Assembly (NCBI RefSeq): GCF_003363155.1
Contig: NZ_QRBE01000004.1
Span: forward strand, 214,837-278,836
Direction of reading: 5' to 3'
DNA length: 64,000 nt
From: Dyella monticola
GTDB lineage: Bacteria > Pseudomonadota > Gammaproteobacteria > Xanthomonadales > Rhodanobacteraceae
Positions 18,063 through 27,959 of the stretch are shown here, piece by piece (position 1 is the stretch's first letter; every line of letters starts with the position of its first letter). The position numbers were made by a program, and so were the translations under genes. The notes below the pieces were generated by a model. The model saw only the letters and a list, made by a program, of their open reading frames with translations. It did no database searches and had not been told where the DNA came from.

Positions 18063-19939
18063 AAGAGTATCGGCTAAATGTAGACCCACGCATCCTGGAA
18101 CTGCTCGGACCAAATCTCTACACCAACATCTATTACGTATTGGCAGAGCTGATCTCCAATGCGTATGACGCCGATGCGAAGAACGTTTACATCATCTCCA
18201 ATAAGGATGACATCCGCGTCGAAGACGACGGGCATGGCATGTCTTACGAAGCCGGTGATATCGCCAGGTACTTGAACGTCGCGGGCGTATCAAGAACCAC
18301 GGAAGAAGAATCGCATACCAAATCCGGAACGCGCCGCAAGATGGGCCGCAAAGGCGTGGGGAAACTGGCCGCACTCTCAGTCTCGGAAAACGTCGATGTC
18401 CTGACAGTCGCCAACGGAGAAAAATCGGGCTTCGTGCTGTCCCGACATCCTGAAAACGGCAATGAATTAAAGGCCATCCCGGACGAAAGCATTGTTTTCG
18501 AACGCGTAGAAGACCATGGCTCTGCCATCATCATGCGCCATCCTCAATACCGGCTCCATAAAACGTTAGACGCCGTCAAGCGTAATCTTCTCAAGATATT
18601 TCCGTTGGTCGACGCGAATTTTCGGATACACGTCATTCGTGGAACCGAAACAGTAACGATCGACGATTTCGATCGAAGCGTCATGGGCGAGCTAAGCACG
18701 CTGATCACACTCGGTGCCAAATTCGCTCCACTGTGTGATCTCGTTCCAGACAGCTATCCCGACAAAAGATCCGAATTAGTTGTGTCACAGGAAGTGAAGA
18801 CCATGCCGGTCACAATGAAGACCAGCGACGGGAAAGAACACGAATATCCATTGGAAGTTCTTGGCTGGATTGGTACTTACAAAACCACTCGTGGACGAAA
18901 GGCGGAAATGACCGACTTTCCAGACAACTTTATTTCTCTGTTCGCCAACGAAAAGATGGGCGAGTTCAACATTCTCCCTATTGTCGGACAGAACAAGCTC
19001 AATGAAGTCTATGTCGTCGGACAATTGCATGTCGACCTGTTCGAACTTACAGATCTACCTGATATGGCATTGAGCAATAGGCAAGGATACAAATCTGATG
19101 ATCCGCGCTATGAGGCCGTACGCGAATACGTGAGAAATGAGCTGCTTGCTGAAATTCTTAAGAAGCGTGAAGCGTTCACCGATATCGTCAATGCCGGCAA
19201 AAAGCTCCAAAAGGAAGAGGCTCAAAGGAATGACGAGGCAAAGCTAAGGTTGTCCGTAGATGCCTTTCGCAAAAAGGCCAGCGAAGAAGCGGCCAAGGCG
19301 TTAAAAGAACTTGGTGTGAATGTTTCCCGTGAGGCAATGGAGGAGGCGATTTCCAAATCCATCAGTGCCAATAGTCCCGATCTTGGGCTGAAGGCAGCAG
19401 TCGATGCCCAGAAGAAGAAAATCCTCATCAGCCAAACTTATCCGGACAAGCCCTTCGCCGACATCATCTACCAGATGCTGGTGTACAACAATGTACCGAC
19501 CGACGACATCCTGTACACCAACTGCGACGACGAGGCATGTCGTGTGCCGGAGGGCCGTGCCGTCTATGACTATCTCCGAGAGTTTTTCGTTGAAAGCTAT
19601 TCAACCCAGAAAATCTTCGTGCTCTTTGTGACCAGCGAAAACACGAAAGTCTCTTGGGGTGCTATCACGGAAGTCGGTGCTTCTTGGATCACTCAGATCG
19701 ATCACAAGATTTTCAACATCCACCCTTTCCGACCAGAACATCCTCTCAACGATGAGGTGCAGTGGCAGAGCACCAACCGAGAGGAACCCACGAGAGGAGA
19801 CCTGTGGATGATCCGGCTGAACGCGGACGTTTTCTGCCAGAAGGTGGAAGCGATCTGTGATGCGCTGGATTACGGCAAAAAGACGCGTGCACAAAACATG
19901 GCCCATTTGGGGACGCTTGTCTCTATCAGGAATGCGTGA
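18059..19939 (+). CDS. GHKL (Hsp90/MORC-like) ATPase fused to a TIR-like domain
   Basis: 626 residues; overlaps drmMI by 4 bases (ATGA) and drmA likewise. N-terminal GHKL ATP-binding site: N-box 'ELISNAYDADAKN' (Glu30, Asn34), G1 box 'VEDDGHGM' (about 54-61), G2 'GRKGVGKLAA' (about 96-105). A charged helical middle (about 380-445) may be a coiled coil. The last about 170 residues start 'KKILISQTYPDKPFAD' (about 452) and include 'IFVLFVTSE' and 'SWGAITEVG' with Glu538, a layout like TIR domains (first strand, then strand D and the helix holding the catalytic Glu). The TIR call is by pattern only. It is not a canonical DISARM gene; it may sense DNA through the ATPase and act through NAD-type chemistry. 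Confidence 0.72.
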   Translation: MKEYRLNVDPRILELLGPNLYTNIYYVLAELISNAYDADAKNVYIISNKDDIRVEDDGHGMSYEAGDIARYLNVAGVSRTTEEESHTKSGTRRKMGRKGVGKLAALSVSENVDVLTVANGEKSGFVLSRHPENGNELKAIPDESIVFERVEDHGSAIIMRHPQYRLHKTLDAVKRNLLKIFPLVDANFRIHVIRGTETVTIDDFDRSVMGELSTLITLGAKFAPLCDLVPDSYPDKRSELVVSQEVKTMPVTMKTSDGKEHEYPLEVLGWIGTYKTTRGRKAEMTDFPDNFISLFANEKMGEFNILPIVGQNKLNEVYVVGQLHVDLFELTDLPDMALSNRQGYKSDDPRYEAVREYVRNELLAEILKKREAFTDIVNAGKKLQKEEAQRNDEAKLRLSVDAFRKKASEEAAKALKELGVNVSREAMEEAISKSISANSPDLGLKAAVDAQKKKILISQTYPDKPFADIIYQMLVYNNVPTDDILYTNCDDEACRVPEGRAVYDYLREFFVESYSTQKIFVLFVTSENTKVSWGAITEVGASWITQIDHKIFNIHPFRPEHPLNDEVQWQSTNREEPTRGDLWMIRLNADVFCQKVEAICDALDYGKKTRAQNMAHLGTLVSIRNA

Positions 19940-22900
19940 GGTTCCATATGTCGGTGAACTTGAACGTTAATGCATGGATTGCCATTGATCGGGGCCTCTG
20001 CACCAATTACAGGCTGGCGCCTTACATCCTGCCCATGAAGGGTGACCGCTCTCTGTATCAAGCGATCGCCGAGAACGATTGGGTTCTCGTCCTGAACCCT
20101 ACCGGAGAAATCGTCCGAGCCGGGCGTGTGTTGCGGATTCGCTCCGATCTCGAAACCACCACGCTCTTCTTCGATCGGCTTGTCTCCGCTGATACCCCTG
20201 TTCCAGTCGCCGCCGTCTCGCTTGCTCCACCATCTTCGGGAGACGTCAATCGCCTCCAGTGGGATGAGTTTGGTGCGGCCTTAGTCACGGCACTACACCA
20301 GACCATCGGCGGCGCATCGGCGATCGATGATCGCGTATACATTCGTGAACTCTTGCAACTGGCCGTGGTGGATGATTTGCTCGGTCCGGCAGGTGGCCCT
20401 CGCGAGCGCATCGTGGACATGAGCGTGCGCGACCGCTACCTGGTCGGCAAGCTGGCGCCACGCGACGCAGCTCAAGGTGGAATCGAAGGGCTGGAAGGCC
20501 CCCTGGCCGGGGAAGAGACAGAAGAACCCAGTGATCCGAAGGCACCTGGTCAGCACGAGCCCGGCGCCGAATTCGGAACGGCCACTGGGCGAGTAGAGCC
20601 TGAATCGGATGCCGCGGACGAAATCGACGCCGCCAGTAATCAATCGCTCGTGCCGAGCAGCTTTGGCTTCACCTTCTGTGTCGACGGCAACACCGAGCGT
20701 ATTGAAGTCGAGGCACGTTGGGGTTGCTACGAGCGCGTTCCCAATAAGGAACACGACCTAACCAAACCCAATGGACAGAAGGTCAAGGTGTGGCAGCGCG
20801 TACCCTGTGGCGGGAAATTGGTGCTACCTCTCAGCGAAGGTGTGATCACTCACCAGGCACCGGACGAGAATCGTCCGGCAATCCGGATACAAGGCTCCGT
20901 CCGTGCCAAGAACTCCAATGGAGACCGCCTGGTAACGCTGTTCCTAATCAATGCACAAGAGGAGCCCGCCACCAATCGCGACAGTGCCTGGGTATTTCAG
21001 CCAGAGTTGATCGTTCGTGCGGAGGCAAGTGCATCTGAAAACGCTATCTTTCGCCGCCGTCCTGTACTGGATGTTGATGGCATGGATCCCGAACGTGAAT
21101 CGCTGGAAATGATCTATCGGAATCGCGTGGAATTCGCAGTCGGGCATGGTGTCGCCGTCCACGCCATGACGGCTGACGACGTGACGCTGGCGACCGAAGT
21201 GCGTACCACCGTCCTTCCGCAGTACGAAGTGCAGGTCACGGAAACGCCAGGCCTTGATCCCGCAGACCGCCCAGAAATGAAGGTGATGGTGGAAAGTGGC
21301 TTGCTCGATATGCAGCGTCTCGCCACGCTGGATGTTGCCCAGTTGGTCGACGCTCTAAACGTGCTGACCAAGGACTATGCTGCGTGGATCACCGAACAGC
21401 GTAACCGGGTCGGCAAGGACGTCAGCGGATATGACGCTCCCGCACGACAGGCCATGGATCGATGCCAGGAAATCCAGGCACGTTTACAGCAGGGCATCGA
21501 TACGCTGAAGAACGACGAAAAAGCCCTCGCAGCTTTCCGTTTTTCCAATCGGGCAATGGCAGTCCAACGTGTGCGCAGCCAGTACGCGTTGGAAGTCCGT
21601 CGAGGCCAGGGTGTTAGCGTCGATCAGTTCGATTTTCCGAAAAACCGTAGCTGGCGTCCATTCCAGTTGGCGTTCTTGCTGCTGTCGATCCCATCCCTCG
21701 CCGACCCTATGCATCCGGACCGCGTGCTTCCTATGGAAGCCCATGCCGACCTTTTGTGGTTCCCCACTGGTGGCGGCAAGACCGAAGCCTATTTAGGTGT
21801 GGCGGCGTTCACCATGGCGATCCGACGCCTGCAAGGCAAGCTTGGCGGGTACGATGGTTCTCGTGGGCTAGCAGTGATCATGCGCTACACCCTGCGCTTG
21901 TTGACCTTGCAGCAATTTCAGCGCGCGACCGCACTTATCTGCGCAATGGAGGTGTTGCGGCGCGAGGCACTGGCTGGTGGCGACTCGTCACTGGGTATCC
22001 AACCTTTCACCATCGGCCTTTGGGTCGGCAACAAGGTGACGCCAGGCACGACCGAAGACAGTCATCGGGCCATTGAGGACATCCGCAATCCTGATAAGCA
22101 CCATGCGGGAGCAGCATCTCCTGCGCAATTGACCAGTTGCCCTTGGTGCGGTTCTGACATAGCGCCGGGACGGGACGTGGAAGTCGACAAAAGTCACGGA
22201 CGCACCTTTGTCTATTGCGGCGACAAGAAGGGGCGCTGCGATTTCTCACGTGGTAAGTCGGGCAAGTTGCCGCATCCAGGCATCCCAGTACTCGTGGTGG
22301 ATGAAGAGATCTACCACCGCCCACCGACGATGATGATTGCCACCGTCGACAAGTTCGCCATGATGGCGTGGCGTGGCCAGGTGCGCACGCTGTTCGGTCG
22401 AGTGAGCCAAGAGTGCGAGCGACACGGTCTGCTCTGGCATGGGGCTGACTGCTGTACCGGCAATCATCAGGCCAGGAAAGGCCTGTCCGCAGTCAAGGTT
22501 AAGAAAGTAGCGCCGATCCGGCCACCCGATCTAATCATCCAGGACGAGTTCCATCTCATCAGTGGCCCGCTTGGCACGATGGTCGGCTTGTATGAGTCCG
22601 CCGTTGATGAACTATGTGGATGGCCTCTTGAGGGCAAGGTAGTCAAGCCAAAGATCGTCGCATCCACGGCGACGGTGCGCAAAGCCAAAGAGCAGGTAAA
22701 CAACGTTTTCATGCGACGCGTGTCGGTGTTCCCGCCACACGGGTTGGACGTGGAAGACAATTATTTTTCGGTTCAACGCCCGATCGAAGAAAGGGCTGGA
22801 CGCCGCTATCTTGGCGTCTGCTCCCCCGGCAGTTCGCGACCTGCGATGCTGATCCGCGTCTACACCGCCTTCCTCACCGCGGCGCAGTCCTTGTTTGATC

Positions 22901-23931
22901 ACTTCGGCGATCCCGCCGATCCGTACATGACGATGGTCGGTTATTTCAATTCCTTGCGTGAGTTGGGTGGTATGCGGCGTTTAGCCGAAGACGATGTACA
23001 AACGCGTTCTTACCGCGTACAGATGAGCATGGTTGAGCGGCCCGCGCTCGCCCAGCGTAGTGTCAACATTGTCCGAGAACTGACTTCCCGCGTTTCGAGT
23101 CAGGATATTCCGAAGTACCTCGATGATCTGGAGGTGAAGTTCAGGGCCGAACTTGATACGGAAAAAGGGAAGTACGTGACGAAGTGGCATGAAGGTGACA
23201 CGCACTCAATTGATGTTGTGCTTGCAACGAACATGCTATCGGTCGGAGTGGACGTGAATCGACTCGGCCTGATGGCGGTGAATGGTCAGCCAAAAGGGAC
23301 GGCGGAATATATCCAAGCCACCAGTCGTGTGGGTCGATCCTTCCCCGGCTTGGTTTGCACGGTGCTCACATGGGCACGACCACGTGACCTCTCTCACTAC
23401 GAAACGTTCGAGCACTACCACGCAACTTTCTACAAGCATGTGGAAGCTCAGTCGGTGACACCTTTCTCACCGCGCGCAATGGATCGCGGCCTGACCGGTG
23501 CACTCTTGAGTCTGATGCGACTGGAAAACGATGCCTTCAGTCCGAACGAAGGTGCTGGCAAGTTGGACAAGTCCAATCAAACCGAGATCACCGATGCAAT
23601 CGACGTGCTGGTGCAGCGGGCTTGGAATGTCAGCGAAACGTCCAGCATCAAGAATCTTTCCGAGCGTGAACTGAAAGAGCGTGCGGATGAGTGGGCGAAG
23701 GAGGCTGGCCGAGGCGGCCGCATCCTCGGCTACGAGAAACGTGGAAACGAAAAGGACAAGATGGTCGCCCTGATCAAGTCACCGGGCATCCAGGCTTGGG
23801 ATAACTGGACCGTTCCGATGTCGATGCGCGAAGTGGAGCCAGGTGTCCGCCTCATCATGAATACGGGTCATATCTCGGATGATCATGGTTGGAAGCCTCG
23901 TCCATTGCCACAGGATGAGGATCAAGCATGA
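19936..23931 (+). CDS. drmA: DrmA, DISARM helicase
   Basis: 1331 residues if started at the overlapping GTG at 19936; an ATG at 19948 behind 'gtgagg' is equally plausible. Features typical of DrmA: N-terminal 'VVDDLLGPAGGP...VRDRYLVGKLAP' module (about 140-178), Walker A 'LWFPTGGGKTEAYLG' (about 606-620), a zinc-finger insert 'CPWCGSD' (about 735), 'QDEFHLISGPLGTMVGLYE' (motif II region, about 868-886) and 'GTAEYIQATSRVGRSFPG' (motif VI, about 1118-1135). DrmA pairs with DrmB as the core DISARM complex, which binds and moves along DNA. Overlaps drmB by 4 bases. Confidence 0.92.
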   Translation: MRFHMSVNLNVNAWIAIDRGLCTNYRLAPYILPMKGDRSLYQAIAENDWVLVLNPTGEIVRAGRVLRIRSDLETTTLFFDRLVSADTPVPVAAVSLAPPSSGDVNRLQWDEFGAALVTALHQTIGGASAIDDRVYIRELLQLAVVDDLLGPAGGPRERIVDMSVRDRYLVGKLAPRDAAQGGIEGLEGPLAGEETEEPSDPKAPGQHEPGAEFGTATGRVEPESDAADEIDAASNQSLVPSSFGFTFCVDGNTERIEVEARWGCYERVPNKEHDLTKPNGQKVKVWQRVPCGGKLVLPLSEGVITHQAPDENRPAIRIQGSVRAKNSNGDRLVTLFLINAQEEPATNRDSAWVFQPELIVRAEASASENAIFRRRPVLDVDGMDPERESLEMIYRNRVEFAVGHGVAVHAMTADDVTLATEVRTTVLPQYEVQVTETPGLDPADRPEMKVMVESGLLDMQRLATLDVAQLVDALNVLTKDYAAWITEQRNRVGKDVSGYDAPARQAMDRCQEIQARLQQGIDTLKNDEKALAAFRFSNRAMAVQRVRSQYALEVRRGQGVSVDQFDFPKNRSWRPFQLAFLLLSIPSLADPMHPDRVLPMEAHADLLWFPTGGGKTEAYLGVAAFTMAIRRLQGKLGGYDGSRGLAVIMRYTLRLLTLQQFQRATALICAMEVLRREALAGGDSSLGIQPFTIGLWVGNKVTPGTTEDSHRAIEDIRNPDKHHAGAASPAQLTSCPWCGSDIAPGRDVEVDKSHGRTFVYCGDKKGRCDFSRGKSGKLPHPGIPVLVVDEEIYHRPPTMMIATVDKFAMMAWRGQVRTLFGRVSQECERHGLLWHGADCCTGNHQARKGLSAVKVKKVAPIRPPDLIIQDEFHLISGPLGTMVGLYESAVDELCGWPLEGKVVKPKIVASTATVRKAKEQVNNVFMRRVSVFPPHGLDVEDNYFSVQRPIEERAGRRYLGVCSPGSSRPAMLIRVYTAFLTAAQSLFDHFGDPADPYMTMVGYFNSLRELGGMRRLAEDDVQTRSYRVQMSMVERPALAQRSVNIVRELTSRVSSQDIPKYLDDLEVKFRAELDTEKGKYVTKWHEGDTHSIDVVLATNMLSVGVDVNRLGLMAVNGQPKGTAEYIQATSRVGRSFPGLVCTVLTWARPRDLSHYETFEHYHATFYKHVEAQSVTPFSPRAMDRGLTGALLSLMRLENDAFSPNEGAGKLDKSNQTEITDAIDVLVQRAWNVSETSSIKNLSERELKERADEWAKEAGRGGRILGYEKRGNEKDKMVALIKSPGIQAWDNWTVPMSMREVEPGVRLIMNTGHISDDHGWKPRPLPQDEDQA

Positions 23932-25781
23932 GCAACCAGACACCCGTCGGAGAAGTGCGCCCGAGCCAACTCCTCTGGACATACGGGCCAGGCGCACTGA
24001 TTGATCTGCCCAACCTTTCAGTGGTGACACTAGGCATTGATCAATGGGAGAAAGACAGATGTCAGCCCATTCAAGAGCCGCGCTTACTAGCCGCAGTAAG
24101 AAAGGTTCTCGGACCGCAAGTGGATAGCTTGCGGATGCCACCGTTTCAGAAGAGTGAACTCGTCGATCCGTGGTCGGCGGAAGCGAACATCGGTGTCCCC
24201 GTTCGCCCATTCCCGCGCTGGATGCGCTGTGTGAAATGCGGTCTATTATCACCCTTCGACGCGAGGCTATTCGAGATCAAGGAAAGCCGCTTTCGTCCCG
24301 AGCGAACGCGGTTTGTCCATAAAGGGTGCCGTGGTTCAAAAGGAGACCAGCCCGCGAGAGATGCCGATGCGGTTCCGGCACGTTTCCTTTTGGCGTGCCG
24401 CAACGGCCACCTCGATGACTTCCCCTGGCACTACTTCGTTCATAGGGGTAACAGTTCGTGCAAAGGAACACTGCGCTTTTTCGAGAGCGGAGCTTCATTG
24501 CAGACTGAGAACCTGTGGGTGAAATGTGATACCTGCGGCGCATCGCGCAGCATGGCGCATGCCTTCGGCAAGGTAGGGATAGAAAACTTGCCGAGTTGCA
24601 GAGGTCGACATCCCCATCTAGATCACTTTGATGAAGAGTGTGACGCGGAGGCCCGTGCAGTTCTGCTCGGCGCTACGAATAGCTGGTTCCCGATCACACT
24701 GTCGGCGCTCGCCATTCCACGGGCGAAAGATCCGCTCGGTCAACTGATTCAGGACGGTTGGGAGTTTTTTGGAGATCTAGATTCCGAAGCCGCGGTCTCC
24801 GTGGTAGTGAAAACCTTGCAGAAAATTGGAGCCTTGCCGGGCATAGATAAGTATCCAGCGTCCGTTATATGGTCGGCCATCGAAACCAATCGCCGCACCG
24901 TTGGACAGGAAATTGTCGGGGAGGCCGACATCAAGGGGCCAGAGTGGGAAGTGCTGACGGCAGCCAACCCGCCTGTGGACTATCCGAACTTCATGAGTAA
25001 GAAGGTCGCCATACCCGCGGGCTTTGAGAAGCACATCGGCAGGGTGCTACTTCTTGAGAGACTTCGCGAGGTCAATGCCTTGCTGGGTTTCACACGCGTG
25101 GAGGCTCCCGAAGAAGCGAGCGACCCGAACGAGCGGCCTCAGATGGCCAGCCTTGCTCGTCGCAAGTTGAATTGGGTTCCCGCAAATCAGGTACATGGCG
25201 AGGGCATCTTCATCCAGTTTGAAGAAGAAGCGCTTCGGACATGGGAAGCGCTTCGGGGTGTCAGGCATGTCGATAAGATGCTCCATAGCGGACACAGTGG
25301 ATGGCGCAACTCCCGCCACCTTGATCCAAACGAAGGCTACCCGGGTGTCCGATATGCCATGCTCCATACGCTCTCACATTTGTTGATTCGGGAGCTGGCG
25401 CTTGAATGCGGATATAACGCGGCGAGTATCCGCGAACGGATTTACGCTGATACTTCGGGCGTGAATCCCCAAGCAGGCATCCTCATATACACGGCGGCAG
25501 CCGATTCCGACGGAACGCTGGGCGGCCTCGTCGACCTAGGCAAGCCGGAAAACCTCGGTCGACTGCTTCTGCAGGCGCTGAATAGATCTAAGATTTGCTC
25601 GTCAGATCCGCTCTGCTCCGAGCACGATCCAGGAAAAGACCGCTCGCTCCACGCCGCAGCTTGCCATGCATGCAGTCTGGTTGCGGAGACTTCTTGTGAG
25701 CGGGGTAACCGCTATCTGGACCGCTCACTATTGGTGCCGACCCTTGAGCGAGGAGACGCGGCATTTTTTGCGGCGCTGTGA
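23928..25781 (+). CDS. drmB: DrmB, DUF1998 protein of DISARM
   Basis: 617 residues from the ATG overlapping the drmA stop (ATGA). N-terminus 'VRPSQLLWTYGPGALIDLP' is characteristic of DrmB; the centre has Cys pairs (CVKCG, CDTCG) for zinc; the C-terminus is the DUF1998 domain beginning near 'LHTLSHLLIRELALECGY' (about 478) and including 'AGILIYTAAADSDGTLGGL' and a Cys-rich end (CSSDPLCSEH, AACHACSLVAETSCERGN). DUF1998 is the hallmark that separates DISARM from other helicase/methylase systems. Works with DrmA. drmC follows after 1 base. Confidence 0.93.
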   Translation: MSNQTPVGEVRPSQLLWTYGPGALIDLPNLSVVTLGIDQWEKDRCQPIQEPRLLAAVRKVLGPQVDSLRMPPFQKSELVDPWSAEANIGVPVRPFPRWMRCVKCGLLSPFDARLFEIKESRFRPERTRFVHKGCRGSKGDQPARDADAVPARFLLACRNGHLDDFPWHYFVHRGNSSCKGTLRFFESGASLQTENLWVKCDTCGASRSMAHAFGKVGIENLPSCRGRHPHLDHFDEECDAEARAVLLGATNSWFPITLSALAIPRAKDPLGQLIQDGWEFFGDLDSEAAVSVVVKTLQKIGALPGIDKYPASVIWSAIETNRRTVGQEIVGEADIKGPEWEVLTAANPPVDYPNFMSKKVAIPAGFEKHIGRVLLLERLREVNALLGFTRVEAPEEASDPNERPQMASLARRKLNWVPANQVHGEGIFIQFEEEALRTWEALRGVRHVDKMLHSGHSGWRNSRHLDPNEGYPGVRYAMLHTLSHLLIRELALECGYNAASIRERIYADTSGVNPQAGILIYTAAADSDGTLGGLVDLGKPENLGRLLLQALNRSKICSSDPLCSEHDPGKDRSLHAAACHACSLVAETSCERGNRYLDRSLLVPTLERGDAAFFAAL

Positions 25782-25782
25782 C

Positions 25783-26544
25783 ATGAGAGATTTGCTGGAT
25801 GCCATCACAAACCTGGTCAGCCTCATTTCGCCAGACAAAGCTCAAGCGCTAGCGATCAGAATTCGTAAGATCAAGGAAGGGACGTCGAAGACTTCGTTAT
25901 CGGATGCCGTGGGCACACCGATGGCCAAGGCTGTCCTTGATCAGCTTATTAATACATGGCAGGCCACGTCTATCAGCTCCGATGAGTTGGCATCAATGCT
26001 ACTTGCAGCCAGCCATACATTTGAAAGCGTAACGAGGCATCAGTCCATCGAACTTGTTTGGACGGGCCCGACGACACCATTCGTTTCCGCCCGCCGAACG
26101 GAACAGGCCTTGCTACAAGTTATCAACGTTGCCAAGGAAACATTGTTTATAACCAGCTTCGTTGCACACGATGTCATGACAATTGTGGATGGCTTAAATG
26201 AAGCAAGTAATCGTGGAGTGGAAATCTCCATGCTTCTTGAATCGTCACAAGACCATGGCGGAAGTATTTCCTTTGATGCCATTGCAAAGATGCGAACACT
26301 GGTTCCCTCTGCAAAACTCTACGCATGGATGAAAAAAGACCCGCCGTTCGCGAATGGCCGCGTTCATGCCAAGGTTGCGGTTGCCGACGGTGATGCCTGC
26401 TTCATCACGAGCGCAAATCTGACTGGCCATGCAATGGAGCAAAACATGGAAGCAGGCGTGCTTATTTCACATGGTTTTGTACCAGAGGTGCTTCGTGATC
26501 ACCTGCAATCACTAGTTGATATGACCATAGTAGTTAAAGTTTAG
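25783..26544 (+). CDS. drmC: DrmC, phospholipase D-like protein of DISARM
   Basis: 253 residues from the ATG at 25783, 1 base after drmB; an upstream in-frame ATG at 25666 would overlap drmB by over 100 bases and is unlikely. A PLD/nuclease-fold protein with one HKD motif: 'VHAKVAVADGDACFITSANL' (about 193-212) followed by 'EQNMEAGVLI', as in PLD nucleases; the N-terminal half is helical. DrmC is the accessory PLD protein of DISARM and was reported as not always essential in tested systems. Last gene of the operon; about 590 bases without an intact gene follow. Confidence 0.9.
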   Translation: MRDLLDAITNLVSLISPDKAQALAIRIRKIKEGTSKTSLSDAVGTPMAKAVLDQLINTWQATSISSDELASMLLAASHTFESVTRHQSIELVWTGPTTPFVSARRTEQALLQVINVAKETLFITSFVAHDVMTIVDGLNEASNRGVEISMLLESSQDHGGSISFDAIAKMRTLVPSAKLYAWMKKDPPFANGRVHAKVAVADGDACFITSANLTGHAMEQNMEAGVLISHGFVPEVLRDHLQSLVDMTIVVKV

Positions 26545-27090
26545 GCTCTCGCTTTTATGCGCCTATAAATGACTGAATGCCATGATTAAGCGAGCGGACG
26601 TGGTGATGAAGCTTTCCGGAGACATTTAAAAGCTCCATGGTTCGGAGCATTTGTAGCTCCCCAATTCGTTAAATCTGCATGTTTGTTCACGTGCATCACA
26701 TCCCTTACGGCATTTCGATGCTCTCATGTAGCAATTGATTAATCTCTTTCAGACTTTGCGGCGAAAGATCTCCATGGCTATCCTGCGATGATGGACTTCG
26801 CATCTTTACCAATCACTGCATGCTCTTGCGTATGACTTTTTAGACGGCCTTCATGATGACGTCTCCTTGTGACTCACACCATCCTCGACCGATGCTATGA
26901 CTACGTGATATCAGTAATTTCTTACTGGCGAAGGCATAACTATATGGTCAAGGCTTAGTTACTCAATGGAAAGATAGTCGTAGATAACTGGCGTCTGAAA
27001 GCTGGACTTGCTTACTGGCCTAAAGGCATCCGTCAACTATACGTTTCTTATCCAAAGCATCGAAGTCAGCACAGTTTGGCCATCTTGGCA
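26545..27090. other. A/T-richer intergenic region with a decayed small frame
   Basis: No intact gene. On the minus strand from 26854 to 26705 a ribosome site (aaggag) and ATG start a 50-codon frame that reads as protein near its end ('SLKEINQLLHESIEMP') but has two in-frame stops, at codons 5 and about 14, so it looks like a dead small gene. The rest may contain the transfer origin of the relaxase encoded just downstream; no nick-site consensus was recognised. Confidence 0.4.
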
Positions 27091-27122
27091 GCCAGCAAGG
27101 AGCAATCCTTGCTGGCTTTTTT
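27091..27122 (+). terminator. rho-independent terminator
   Basis: Perfect 11-bp stem (gccagcaagga / tccttgctggc), loop 'gcaa', then six T. It ends 19 bases before the relaxase start, so it could also serve as an attenuator in the relaxase leader. Confidence 0.85.
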
Positions 27123-27141
27123 ACCATTAAGGATGCTAACC

Positions 27142-27894
27142 ATGGATCAGATGCACTTTGGCATTTCATCATTGAAGCGTGGCACGATGTCCCACCACAT
27201 TCGATACATCATGCGCAGTGGCACATTTTCTGAGCGCGATGATTTTGTAGGCTGGGGCTACGACAACCTCCCAAGATGGGCTCGACATGAGCCCGAGGCG
27301 TTCTTCCTTGCATCGGATAAGCACGAGCGTGCAAACAGTCCAGCATGCATCTCGGTAGTCATTGGCCTGCCAAATTGCTTGAATCGGGAACAGAACATGC
27401 AGTTGGCGTCGACTGTCATGGACTCCATCGCGACTGGCCGGCCTTACCTCTTTGCTTTCCATGAAAACATCTCATCGGTCTCAGGTGTTCCATACCCTCA
27501 TATCCACGGGATGCTATCAGGGCGCGTCGATGACGGTATCGAACGTTCGCCGGAACAAACCTTTCGCCGGTTCAATGCTGCCCATCCCGAGTTAGGTGGT
27601 AACAGGAAGATTGGCTCTGGGCTGAAGCCATCTGAGATCAAGAATTCGACTATCGAAATGCGTCGCATCATTGCCGAAACGATCAACAACGCGCTTCGGT
27701 ATCACGGATTCCATGATCGCCTGATTGACCATCGTACGCTGCGCGAGCAGGGGATCTACCGTGAGCCAGCTCCTTACTTGGGACCAGGTCAGCTCCGGAA
27801 ACTGAGACGGCAAGGGAATAACCATTACCGCGGTAGGCGTATTCAGCCGGATGACAACGTGTCGCTAGAATCGTCAGGTCAATGGCGGGTGTAA
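27142..27894 (+). CDS. MobA/MobL-type relaxase (short form)
   Basis: About 250 residues from the ATG at 27142 (ATG at 27133 also possible; the frame upstream runs into the terminator). N-terminal 'MHFGISSLKRGTMSHHIRYIMRSG', the 'ACISVVIGLP' strand and the HUH motif 'PYPHIHGMLSGR' (His-x-His, about 118-127) match MobA/MobL relaxases, which nick a transfer origin in single-stranded plasmid DNA via a tyrosine. The protein lacks the long C-terminal region of classical MobA, so it is either a minimal form or shortened. It points to a mobilisable element; no conjugation pilus genes are present. Confidence 0.72.
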   Translation: MDQMHFGISSLKRGTMSHHIRYIMRSGTFSERDDFVGWGYDNLPRWARHEPEAFFLASDKHERANSPACISVVIGLPNCLNREQNMQLASTVMDSIATGRPYLFAFHENISSVSGVPYPHIHGMLSGRVDDGIERSPEQTFRRFNAAHPELGGNRKIGSGLKPSEIKNSTIEMRRIIAETINNALRYHGFHDRLIDHRTLREQGIYREPAPYLGPGQLRKLRRQGNNHYRGRRIQPDDNVSLESSGQWRV

Positions 27895-27959
27895 CGCCCT
27901 CCTACGTGCATTCAGCAATATGTTGATCTGATCCACCATGAGAGCGCGTCAAGATCGGG

